This document shows positions 6,274 through 12,708 of a DNA stretch of 13,328 nt, one piece after another. The position numbers and the translations under genes are program-made. Source of the stretch: an uncultured Lachnospiraceae bacterium (GTDB lineage: Bacteria > Bacillota > Clostridia > Lachnospirales > Lachnospiraceae). The stretch lies in assembly GCA_937877165.1 (NCBI GenBank), contig CALEFO010000064.1, forward strand, positions 1 through 13,328, in the 5' to 3' direction. Each line of letters begins with the position of its first letter. Positions within the stretch are counted from its first letter, which is position 1. A model generated the notes under the pieces. The model was given only the letters and a program-made list of their open reading frames with translations. It made no database searches and was not told the origin of the DNA.

Positions 6274-6334
6274 TCACCTAAATCCACAAAAAAACCGGAT
6301 TTTCCTTGGCAATAGTACGGAAAGGGGGCTCTCC
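6251..6334. repeat. Inverted pair of GAAAGGGGGCT motifs
   Basis: The palindrome in the ugpC promoter (GGAGAAAGCCCCCTTTC, from 6251) recurs in inverted orientation at about 6314-6334 (GTACGGAAAGGGGGCTCTCC). The second copy is itself nearly palindromic. Centres are about 66 bases apart. Between them AAATCC (6280-6285) can pair with GGATTT (6297-6302), and an A7 run lies at 6288-6294. A neighbouring AGGCG-T-CGCCT palindrome lies at 6335-6345. The gap 6191-6479 otherwise holds no credible gene. Confidence 0.6.
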
Positions 6335-6424
6335 AGGCGTCGCCTTTGTTGATGTTGTTCAAGGTTTGCAGAGCTTCACTGGACATATTATCCAATTCCC
6401 GGCGCCTTCGTCCTTTTCATGGGC

Positions 6425-6441
6425 AAAAGCACCCGGATGCT
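6425..6441 (-). terminator. Weak terminator-like hairpin after the YesL-family gene
   Basis: AGCAC-CCGG-ATGCT (6428-6441, one G-T pair) is followed on the minus strand by TTTT (complement of 6425-6428). It lies about 40 bases after the YesL-family stop codon. The stem is short and the T-run brief, so termination may be partial. Confidence 0.3.
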
Positions 6442-6479
6442 CTCTGTTTTTCCTGTATTGTTCGGCATTTCGCCGCGTT

Positions 6480-7178
6480 TTACTTGTTCTCGTTCAGGAT
6501 GCGGTAAGCTTCTTCCTTCTCCGCCTCGTCCTCTTCCTCCGTCAGTTCCTCTTTCTTGGGCTCAAACCGTGCAAACGGCTTGCTGACCAGAAGACAGGTC
6601 ACATAGCCCGGTGCCGTGAATCCGAACAGAACCACCAACGGGAAAATCTGAGGAACCAGAAGAAGCGACAGAACCGCCAGAGCCGCAGAAGCCGCCCAGA
6701 TTCCACCGATTCCCAGGGTTCTCGGGAAATTGGCGATTGCCATCAACGCGGAATTCTTGAAGGTTGTCTTTACGTTGTTGACAAAATGGCTCTGAAGCGG
6801 GAACACCCACTGCAGAAGAAGATATAAAATAATCGTAACCACGATCACAAGATAACGGATTGCCTTTGGAAAAGTGTCCGGTGCCTGACGGAACATCAGA
6901 AGATCCAGTGTCAGTACAACGATCAGGGCCAGCATAATCAGCCACTCTCCGGTGGCCTGTTTGAAATTCTCCTTAAACTGCTGGAAAAACGGGCGGACTG
7001 TGTAGCCCTCTTCTTTCCTCGCCCACTTCAGCTCCACGTAATACATGGCAGACAATGCCGAGCCTGCCGTGATCACCGGAATGCATAAAAGCAGGGTGAG
7101 CAGATTTAAAATCATCATGTCCGCAACACGGGACAGTGCCCGCATCACCGGACTCTCAAGATCAAAAAACTTTCCCAC
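6480..7178 (-). CDS. YesL-family (DUF624) membrane protein
   Basis: A 232-residue integral membrane protein. The start (M/V)GKFFDLESPVMRALSRVADMM is the typical DUF624/YesL opening. About five hydrophobic segments follow (roughly 21-45, 80-97, 108-128, 155-175, 177-197), and the tail is highly charged (EPKKEELTEEEDEAEKEE). Function is unknown; the family often sits beside carbohydrate ABC transporter and polysaccharide-use genes, and here it precedes an MsmK/UgpC ATPase. The start is taken as GTG at 7178, with AGGAAAGGG about 7 bases upstream and the conserved family N-terminus. ATG at 7229 (17 codons longer) also has a GGAGGAG but at very short spacing. Further upstream extension is poorly supported. 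Confidence 0.85.
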   Translation of the reverse strand: MGKFFDLESPVMRALSRVADMMILNLLTLLLCIPVITAGSALSAMYYVELKWARKEEGYTVRPFFQQFKENFKQATGEWLIMLALIVVLTLDLLMFRQAPDTFPKAIRYLVIVVTIILYLLLQWVFPLQSHFVNNVKTTFKNSALMAIANFPRTLGIGGIWAASAALAVLSLLLVPQIFPLVVLFGFTAPGYVTCLLVSKPFARFEPKKEELTEEEDEAEKEEAYRILNENK

Positions 7179-7210
7179 TTCTTTTCCCTTTCCTGCCGCA
7201 ACTTTCTGCA

Positions 7211-7318
7211 GCACTGCGGGGAGAATCATTCTCCTCCGCTTTCCTGGTTTCGCCCGCTGTCTCCCCTCCCTCATGAGAAATCAGCATGCTGACATATTCT
7301 GTGATCCTGCCGCAGTGC
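7211..7318 (-). ncRNA. Candidate structured leader of the YesL-family gene
   Basis: On the minus-strand transcript GCACTGCGG (7318-7310) can pair with CCGCAGTGC (7219-7211), a 9-bp closing stem around 90 bases. Inside it are TCAG-CATG-CTGA (7281-7292) and the palindrome GGAGAAT-G-ATTCTCC (7220-7234), the latter directly abutting the closing stem, so a three-way junction is possible. The 3' side ends about 32 bases before the GTG start. TCCTGCCGCA (plus strand) also occurs twice (7191-7200, covering the ribosome binding site region, and 7305-7314). No known riboswitch class is recognised; chance pairing cannot be excluded. Confidence 0.3.
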
Positions 7319-7336
7319 ACTGCATCCGCATCCGGA

Positions 7337-7840
7337 TCACGATGCTTCTCCCGGCAGAAGTCCGTCCAGAAAACTTTGTATCTGCTCCCGGATCATCCGG
7401 ATCAGGCTTTTCTTTCCCTTCTCCGCCTCCGTCCGGACCACATCACCAACCGCCTTTGTCGCACTCTCCCCGGCCTCGCTGACCTTCTGCGTCACAGTCG
7501 CCCAAGCAGAATCTTTAGCACTGTTTACCGCATCCATCACCTTCGGATCCTTGGTGATTTCCGACCAGATCAGAATAGGGGACAGCCCCATCTCCTGCAG
7601 CTGGTCCAGTGCCTGCAGAAGATAGCGTTTCTCCCGGGCGATGCCAGAATCTGCAGGTTCTTCCTTCGCAGCAAAAGGCGCGGATTCCGTATCCGTTGAC
7701 ATATCCCCTTCATCCGTTTCCGGAATGTCGGCCCAGCCGGATGTCTCTGCTGCCTCTGCCTCCGCTGGTGCAAAGCTCCCTGCAAGGCAGGCGGCAGTCA
7801 GGAGTACGCAGAGAATTCTCTTAGCAGATCTTTCCGCCAT
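7337..7840 (-). CDS. Small secreted protein of unknown function
   Basis: A 167-residue protein I do not recognise. It has a Sec signal peptide: KR at 7-8, a hydrophobic stretch about 9-24 and a likely cleavage after AEA (residues 28-30). TAAC at 15-18 only loosely resembles a lipobox. An acidic Ser/Thr/Ala-rich linker (31-68, ETDEGDMSTDTES) follows, then a helical domain (about 70-167) with LLQALDQLQEMG, amphipathic AVNSAKDSAWATVTQKV and a basic IREQIQSFL end. The ATG is inside the last codons of metG (20-base overlap) and has AAGGA about 8 bases upstream, so translation is probably coupled to metG. Coding potential is supported by the signal peptide and ribosome site, not by homology. Confidence 0.75.
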   Translation of the reverse strand: MAERSAKRILCVLLTAACLAGSFAPAEAEAAETSGWADIPETDEGDMSTDTESAPFAAKEEPADSGIAREKRYLLQALDQLQEMGLSPILIWSEITKDPKVMDAVNSAKDSAWATVTQKVSEAGESATKAVGDVVRTEAEKGKKSLIRMIREQIQSFLDGLLPGEAS

Positions 7841-9833
7841 CCGTAATGTCCTTATCTGTCTCCGGTGTCATCAGTGCAAGCTTTCCGTTCTCATCCTCCG
7901 CACACAGGAGCATGCCTTCCGACAGAACTCCCGCAAGCTTCGCCGGCTTCAGATTACACACAACCGCAACCTTCTTTCCAACCATCTCTTCCGGCTCATA
8001 GTACTTGTGAATGCCCGAAACAATCTGGCGTGTCTCGCTTCCGATACGAACCTGCGAGCACAGAAGCTTCTTCGAGCCCTTGACCGCCTCACACTTCACA
8101 ACCTGTCCGACGCGCAGCTCCACCCTGTCAAAATCATCAATCGAGATGGCTTCCTTGTGCTGCAGGTCTTTTTTCTCTTCGGACGCATTGCCTTCCTTCT
8201 TGCTGTCACCTTTTTCTCCGCGCGCAGCCGCTGCCGCAGCCTCCGCCTTCTGTTTCTCTACAATGACAGCAACCTTCTCCATGACTTCCTTCTCATCAAG
8301 CCTTGCGAAAAGGATCTCCGGATCCTCCGTTACCTTATTTCCGGACGGGTACAGGCCAAACGTCTCCAGCGTATCGAAATCACGCAGCTTCGTATTCAGC
8401 TGGGCCGCAATCCGGTCCGCCGTATCCGGCATAAACGGAGCAAGAAGGGAGGTTCCCATGATGATGCCCTCGGTCAGGTTGTACAGCACCATTGCAAGGC
8501 GGTCCTTCTTCGCCTCGTCTTTGGCAAGCACCCATGGCTCCGTCTCATCAATATACTTGTTCAGCCGCTTGAAGACTGCAAAGATCTCCTTCAGGGCATC
8601 CGCCACACGCAGCTCCGCCATGTCCTCTTCCACCTTTGCATACGCATCGGTTGCCACGGCCTTCAGCTCTTCGTCCACGGCTTCCTCCTCGCCGCGGTTC
8701 TCTACCACGCCGCCGAAGTACTTGTTGCTCATGGAGATGGTTCTTTTCACCAGATTTCCCAACGTATTGGCAAGATCAGAATTGATCCGTTCCACGCACA
8801 GCTCCCAGGTGATCACGCCATCATTCTCATACGGCATCTCATGCAGCACAAAATAGCGGACCGCATCCACACCGAACAGTTCCGCCATATCATCTGCATA
8901 GATGACATTTCCCTTGGACTTCGACATCTTCTCCCCGCCCTGCAGAAGCCACGGATGGCCGAAAACCTGCTTCGGCAGCGGCTCGCCCAGTGCCATCAGG
9001 AAGATCGGCCAGTAAATGGTATGGAACCGGATGATATCCTTGCCGATCAGATGAAGGTCCGCCGGCCAGTACTTCTTATACAGGTCCGAAGAATTTCCGT
9101 CTGCGTCATACCCGATGCCGGTGATGTAGTTGGTCAGCGCATCCAGCCATACGTACACCACATGCTTCGGATCAAAATCAACCGGAATGCCCCATTTGAA
9201 GCTTGTGCGGGATACGCACAAATCCTGAAGGCCCGGCAGAAGGAAATTATTCATCATTTCATTCTTGCGGGACTCCGGCTGAATGAATTCCGGATGTTCA
9301 TTGATGTAGTCGATCAGACGCTGTGCGTACTTCTGCATCCGGAAGAAATAGGCATTCTCGTTCTCTTCATGCACCGTTCCGCCGCAGACCGGACACTTGT
9401 CCCCATCCACGATCTGTGAAGGAGTGTAGAACGCCTCGCATTCCGTGCAGTACATTCCCTTGTACTGTCCCAGATAGATGTCTCCCTGATCATACAGTTT
9501 CTTAAAAATCTTCTGAACCTGCTTCTCGTGGTCCGCATCCGTCGTGCGGATGAAGCGGTCATAGGAGGTATTCATCAGATCCCAGATCCGCTTGATCTCT
9601 CCTGCAGTTTCATCCACGAACTGCTTCGGAGTCTTGCCAGCCTGCGCGGCCCGCTCCTCGATCTTCTGTCCGTGCTCATCCGAACCGGTCTGGAAATGCA
9701 CGTCATAGCCGTCCGCGCGCTTGTAGCGGGCGATACTGTCCGCCATGATGATCTCGTAGGTATTGCCGATGTGCGGTTTGCCTGATGTGTAAGCAATGGC
9801 CGTTGTGATGTAATAAGGTCCTTTATTCTGCAT
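7821..9833 (-). CDS. metG: Methionyl-tRNA synthetase
   Basis: A cytoplasmic class I synthetase of 670 residues that charges initiator and elongator tRNA-Met. It has the HIGH-like HIGN (21-24) and KMSKS (302-306). One zinc knuckle is formed by Cys129, Cys132, Cys147 and Cys150 (CTEC...CPVC). The anticodon-binding helical region spans about 350-500. After a charged Ala/Lys-rich linker (about 525-560) comes a C-terminal EMAP/Trbp111 tRNA-binding domain (about 565-670, DFDRVELRVGQV), which dimerises and binds tRNA. The ATG at 9833 has AAGGAGA upstream and MQNKGPYYITTAI is the normal start; the open frame runs 35 codons further but through hairpin-rich DNA. map lies upstream and the unknown secreted protein overlaps the 3' end. 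Confidence 0.98.
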   Translation of the reverse strand: MQNKGPYYITTAIAYTSGKPHIGNTYEIIMADSIARYKRADGYDVHFQTGSDEHGQKIEERAAQAGKTPKQFVDETAGEIKRIWDLMNTSYDRFIRTTDADHEKQVQKIFKKLYDQGDIYLGQYKGMYCTECEAFYTPSQIVDGDKCPVCGGTVHEENENAYFFRMQKYAQRLIDYINEHPEFIQPESRKNEMMNNFLLPGLQDLCVSRTSFKWGIPVDFDPKHVVYVWLDALTNYITGIGYDADGNSSDLYKKYWPADLHLIGKDIIRFHTIYWPIFLMALGEPLPKQVFGHPWLLQGGEKMSKSKGNVIYADDMAELFGVDAVRYFVLHEMPYENDGVITWELCVERINSDLANTLGNLVKRTISMSNKYFGGVVENRGEEEAVDEELKAVATDAYAKVEEDMAELRVADALKEIFAVFKRLNKYIDETEPWVLAKDEAKKDRLAMVLYNLTEGIIMGTSLLAPFMPDTADRIAAQLNTKLRDFDTLETFGLYPSGNKVTEDPEILFARLDEKEVMEKVAVIVEKQKAEAAAAAARGEKGDSKKEGNASEEKKDLQHKEAISIDDFDRVELRVGQVVKCEAVKGSKKLLCSQVRIGSETRQIVSGIHKYYEPEEMVGKKVAVVCNLKPAKLAGVLSEGMLLCAEDENGKLALMTPETDKDITDGGKIC

Positions 9834-9860
9834 TCTGTTCTCCTTGTTATACCCCGCTGA

Positions 9861-9960
9861 GGCAAAATCCGTGAATGCGGTTTTGCCGAATGCGGCAGCC
9901 GGTGCGCCAGCACCGATGCTGCAGTTTGAAAGTGACATATCAAGGTCTCTTTCAAACTGC
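9861..9960 (-). other. Row of stem-loops between map and metG
   Basis: Reading toward metG: GCAGTTTGAAAG/CTTTCAAACTGC (9921-9932 with 9949-9960, 12 bp, 16-base loop) starts 5 bases after the map stop. Next is CGGTGC/GCACCG (9900-9905 with 9910-9915). Then GGCAAAA-CCG pairs with CGG-TTTTGCC (9861-9871 with 9878-9887, one bulge). An alternative small hairpin GCCGaatgCGGC (9885-9896) would compete with the last. No U-run follows any of them. They may be processing signals or a metG leader. No T-box or SAM riboswitch signature is seen. Confidence 0.45.
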
Positions 9961-9965
9961 TTCTC

Positions 9966-10850
9966 TTACCAGGTCAGGACGTCACAGCCATCTTCCGTGA
10001 CCAGCACCTGCACTTCTCTTTGTGCCGAGGGCTTTCCGTCCGCGGTATAAATGGACCAGCCGTTCCCCTCATCCTGGAAAATTTCATCCGTTCCCATATT
10101 CACCATCGGTTCAATGGTAAAGCACATACCGGGCACCATCAGCATTTCTGTGCCAGGCAGAGAAACATAGCTGACATACGGGTCTTCATGGAATTCCAGC
10201 CCGCAGCCGTGCCCCCCGATCTCCTTGACCACCGAATAGCCATTTTCCAGGGCATGCTGGTGAACCGCATTTCCCATATCTCCCAGGAAGGTCCAGGGCT
10301 TTACATTCCGGATGCCGATCTCCACGCATTCGTTGGTGACCTGCACCAGCTTTTTCCAGTCATCCCGGACATTCCCGATCATGAACATACGGGAAGAATC
10401 GGAGAAATACCCGTTCAGAATGGTGGAGCAGTCCACATTGATGATATCGCCGTCCTTCAGGATCACATCCTTACTGGGAATGCCATGGCAGACCTGATCA
10501 TTGACCGACGTGCAGACGCTCTTGGGATAGCCTTCGTAATGAAGGTCCGCCGGAATTCCGCCCATTTTCACGGTAGTGTTGTACACAATATCATCAATTT
10601 CCTGCGTTGTCATGCCCTCGTGGATTTTTTCCGCGATTTCATCCAGAACCGCAATGTTGATTTTCGCGCTCGCCTTGATCCCTTCCACATCCTTCGGAGT
10701 CTTGATGATGCTTCTGTCCGGAACAACATATCCCTGCAGCTCATATTCACGGATTCTCTCATCAAAATCCATGTGGCAGTTCTTGTATTTCCTGCCGCTT
10801 CCACACCAGCAGGGAGCGTTGCGGTCAATTTTGGTCATGTGCTGTGTCAT
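9966..10850 (-). CDS. map: Type I methionine aminopeptidase with N-terminal SEC-C zinc motif
   Basis: A 294-residue cytoplasmic enzyme that removes the initiator Met from nascent proteins. The metal ligands of the pita-bread fold are present: Asp140, Asp151, His214, Glu247 and Glu279, with the substrate-contacting His122 (VCHGIPS). These align with E. coli Asp97, Asp108, His171, Glu204 and Glu235 at a near-constant offset of 43-44, which reflects an extra N-terminal domain. That domain (about 7-30) is a SEC-C zinc motif: Cys14, Cys16, Cys25, His26 (CWCGSGRKYKNCH), as at the C-terminus of SecA. A ribosome contact is plausible but not shown. The ATG at 10850 has AAAGGA about 10 bases upstream. 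It is followed by metG 132 bases on and preceded by rpe at 73 bases. Confidence 0.97.
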   Translation of the reverse strand: MTQHMTKIDRNAPCWCGSGRKYKNCHMDFDERIREYELQGYVVPDRSIIKTPKDVEGIKASAKINIAVLDEIAEKIHEGMTTQEIDDIVYNTTVKMGGIPADLHYEGYPKSVCTSVNDQVCHGIPSKDVILKDGDIINVDCSTILNGYFSDSSRMFMIGNVRDDWKKLVQVTNECVEIGIRNVKPWTFLGDMGNAVHQHALENGYSVVKEIGGHGCGLEFHEDPYVSYVSLPGTEMLMVPGMCFTIEPMVNMGTDEIFQDEGNGWSIYTADGKPSAQREVQVLVTEDGCDVLTW

Positions 10851-10923
10851 TTTTCAGATATCCTTTCTGCCGCGGCCTCGTCTGACTCCGGAATTCTTCT
10901 TTCTGGAAGGCAGCTGTCTTTTT

Positions 10924-11607
10924 TTATTTTCCTAGTTCCTCACAGCCTTCCGGCCGCTGTCGGAAATGGTTCATGAAGAATTCCGTATTTTCCTCAATGT
11001 CGCCGTGATAAATCGCAGAGCCCGCCACAATGACATTGGCTCCCGCGTTCAGAGCCACGTCGACATTCCCGCGGACAATGCCTCCATCTACTTCGATGTC
11101 CGTGTCCAGATTCAGGCCATTGAGCATGGCCCGTGCCTCGCGAATCTTGCGGGTACTGGTCTCGATGTACCTCTGTCCGCCGAATCCCGGCTCGACCGTC
11201 ATGATCAGCAGCATATCAATCCGTTCCAGATAAGGAAAAACTTCCTGAATCGGCGTCGACGGCTTGAGAGCAAGTCCGACGCGCTTCCCCTGCTCGCGAA
11301 TGGCTGCGATCACTGCACCGACATCCGGGGTCGCTTCCATATGAAACGTAATCCCATCTGCCCCACAATCTGCAAAATTCTTGATGTACCGCTCCGGATC
11401 CTTCACCATCAGATGGACATCGAAGAATTGATCCGTACTGCCCCGGATGCTCCGAATCACCGGCATTCCAAATGAAATCGACGGAACAAACATGCCGTCC
11501 ATTACATCAATATGCACCCAGGGAGCACCTGCCTCGCGGGTCGCCGCGATCTCCTGACCGAGGCAGTTGAAATCTGCAGCAAGAATGGAGGGAGACAGCT
11601 TAATCAT
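10924..11607 (-). CDS. rpe: Ribulose-phosphate 3-epimerase
   Basis: A 227-residue cytoplasmic TIM-barrel enzyme that interconverts ribulose 5-phosphate and xylulose 5-phosphate in the pentose phosphate pathway. Metal and catalytic residues are visible: His32 and Asp34 (VHIDVMDG), His65 (DVHLMV) and Asp174 (EVDGGI). The phosphate-binding region is near VAGSAIY (194-200), and the loop VEPGFGGQ is at 138-145. The start is taken as ATG at 11607 because AGGTGATC, a perfect match to the 16S 3' end, lies 3 bases upstream. A GTG three codons earlier is inside that ribosome site. Downstream of the split transketolase genes, it supplies their xylulose 5-phosphate substrate, so one metabolic cluster is likely. 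Confidence 0.97.
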   Translation of the reverse strand: MIKLSPSILAADFNCLGQEIAATREAGAPWVHIDVMDGMFVPSISFGMPVIRSIRGSTDQFFDVHLMVKDPERYIKNFADCGADGITFHMEATPDVGAVIAAIREQGKRVGLALKPSTPIQEVFPYLERIDMLLIMTVEPGFGGQRYIETSTRKIREARAMLNGLNLDTDIEVDGGIVRGNVDVALNAGANVIVAGSAIYHGDIEENTEFFMNHFRQRPEGCEELGK

Positions 11608-11620
11608 TTCGATCACCTGT

Positions 11621-11712
11621 AGGGCACGCCCTTGCGCCCTGAAAATCCGAATGTCTGCATAGACATCTGTTGCCGTTCAAATGCCCGGAGCTCCTGTGAC
11701 AGAGCCCCGGGC
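11621..11712 (-). other. Three hairpins between the transketolase and rpe genes
   Basis: The 159-base spacer holds three hairpins. A GC-rich stem (11683-11693 with 11702-11712, one G-T pair, 8-base loop) is followed on the minus strand only by ATTTG, so termination toward rpe would be weak; on the plus strand CTTTATTTTCTC follows. Next are ATGTCT-gcat-AGACAT (11651-11666) and AGGGCAC with GCGCCCT (11621-11640), the last ending 5 bases upstream of the AGGTGATC ribosome site. The first may be a partial terminator lowering rpe expression relative to transketolase. Confidence 0.45.
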
Positions 11713-11766
11713 CTTTATTTTCTCTCACACGAGGAAGGCCATCCAGTCTCCTGCGTGTCTGCTCCT

Positions 11767-12708
11767 TCAGCCCTTTACAAACGCAAGCGTCTTTGCTGCA
11801 ATGCCTGCTGCGTCAAGGCCGTACTTTGCAACCAGCTCACCAGCCGTTCCGGACTCTCCGAAGCGGTCCTGTATGCCAATGCGGCAGAGCTTTGTGGGAA
11901 GCTTCTCCGACAGAACCTCGGCAACTGCTCCGCCGAGACCGCCGATGACGCTGTGCTCTTCCGCCGTCACCACCTTGCCGGTCTTGCCTGCAGAAGCCAG
12001 AAGGAGCTCTTCGTCAATCGGCTTGATCGTGCAGATATTGATGACCTCTGCATCGATGCCCGCGTCCTTCAGGGTCTGTGCTGCATCCAGTGCCGCTGCA
12101 ACACAAATGCCGGTTGCCACGATCGTGACGTCCTTTCCCTCTCTCAGGAGCTTTCCCTTCCCGATTTCAAAATGGTAATCGGGATCATTGAAAACCGGAA
12201 CCGCATAACGGCCGAATCTCATATAAACCGGTCCGACATAGTCTGCCGCTGCCTTCACGGCAGCTCTTGCCTCGATGTCATCCGAGGGGCTCATGACAAC
12301 CATCCCCGGGATCGTACGCATCAGGGCCAGATCCTCGTTACACTGATGGCTTGCGCCGTCCTCGCCTACCGTGATACCTGCATGCGTTGCACCAATCTTG
12401 ACGTTAAGGTGCGGATAGCCAATGGAGTTTCTCACCTGCTCATAGGCACGTCCTGCTGCGAACATGGCAAAGGTCGAGGCGAACGGAATTTTTCCTGCTG
12501 CCGCAAGTCCTGCCGCAATTGTCATCATATTCCCCTCTGCGATGCCGCAGTCATAAAAACGGTCCGAGTACTCTTTTGCAAAATAAGAGGTTCTGGTGGA
12601 GGCCTTCAGATCAGCGTCCAGCACCACAATATCCGGATGATCCGCGCCGAGCTCCGCCAGTGCATGTCCATAGCTCTCACGGGTTGCGATCTTCTTAACG
12701 TCTGCCAT
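11767..12708 (-). CDS. Transketolase, C-terminal subunit
   Basis: A 313-residue protein matching the pyrimidine-binding (PP) and C-terminal domains of transketolase, here a separate polypeptide. The catalytic Glu that activates thiamine diphosphate is in GIAEGNM (Glu58). The conserved THAGITVGEDGASHQ runs from 108 to 122, and the C-terminal domain covers about 190-313 (VTIVATGICV, AEEHSVIGGLGG). Together with the N-terminal subunit it moves two-carbon units between sugar phosphates. Its ATG overlaps the stop of the upstream subunit gene (TAATG), so translation is coupled and gives equal amounts of the two halves. Split transketolases are common in Clostridia and archaea. Close relatives acting on other substrates (DXS-like or sulfo-sugar enzymes) are less likely given rpe next door. 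Confidence 0.95.
   Translation of the reverse strand: MADVKKIATRESYGHALAELGADHPDIVVLDADLKASTRTSYFAKEYSDRFYDCGIAEGNMMTIAAGLAAAGKIPFASTFAMFAAGRAYEQVRNSIGYPHLNVKIGATHAGITVGEDGASHQCNEDLALMRTIPGMVVMSPSDDIEARAAVKAAADYVGPVYMRFGRYAVPVFNDPDYHFEIGKGKLLREGKDVTIVATGICVAAALDAAQTLKDAGIDAEVINICTIKPIDEELLLASAGKTGKVVTAEEHSVIGGLGGAVAEVLSEKLPTKLCRIGIQDRFGESGTAGELVAKYGLDAAGIAAKTLAFVKG

Noticed and set aside
6243..6386. 47-codon minus-strand reading frame (MSSEALQTLNNINKGD...)
   Set aside because: It has only a weak GGA upstream, no recognisable domain, and runs through the inverted repeats and -10 box of the ugpC promoter.
9834..9938. 35-codon N-terminal extension of metG
   Set aside because: The extension is low-complexity Ala-rich sequence encoded by hairpins. 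AAGGAGA before the ATG at 9833 and the family N-terminus fix the start there.
9834..9965. T-box or SAM riboswitch upstream of metG
   Set aside because: The spacer is hairpin-rich, but neither the T-box antiterminator consensus (TGGNACCGCG) nor a SAM riboswitch core is present, and there is no terminator with a U-run.
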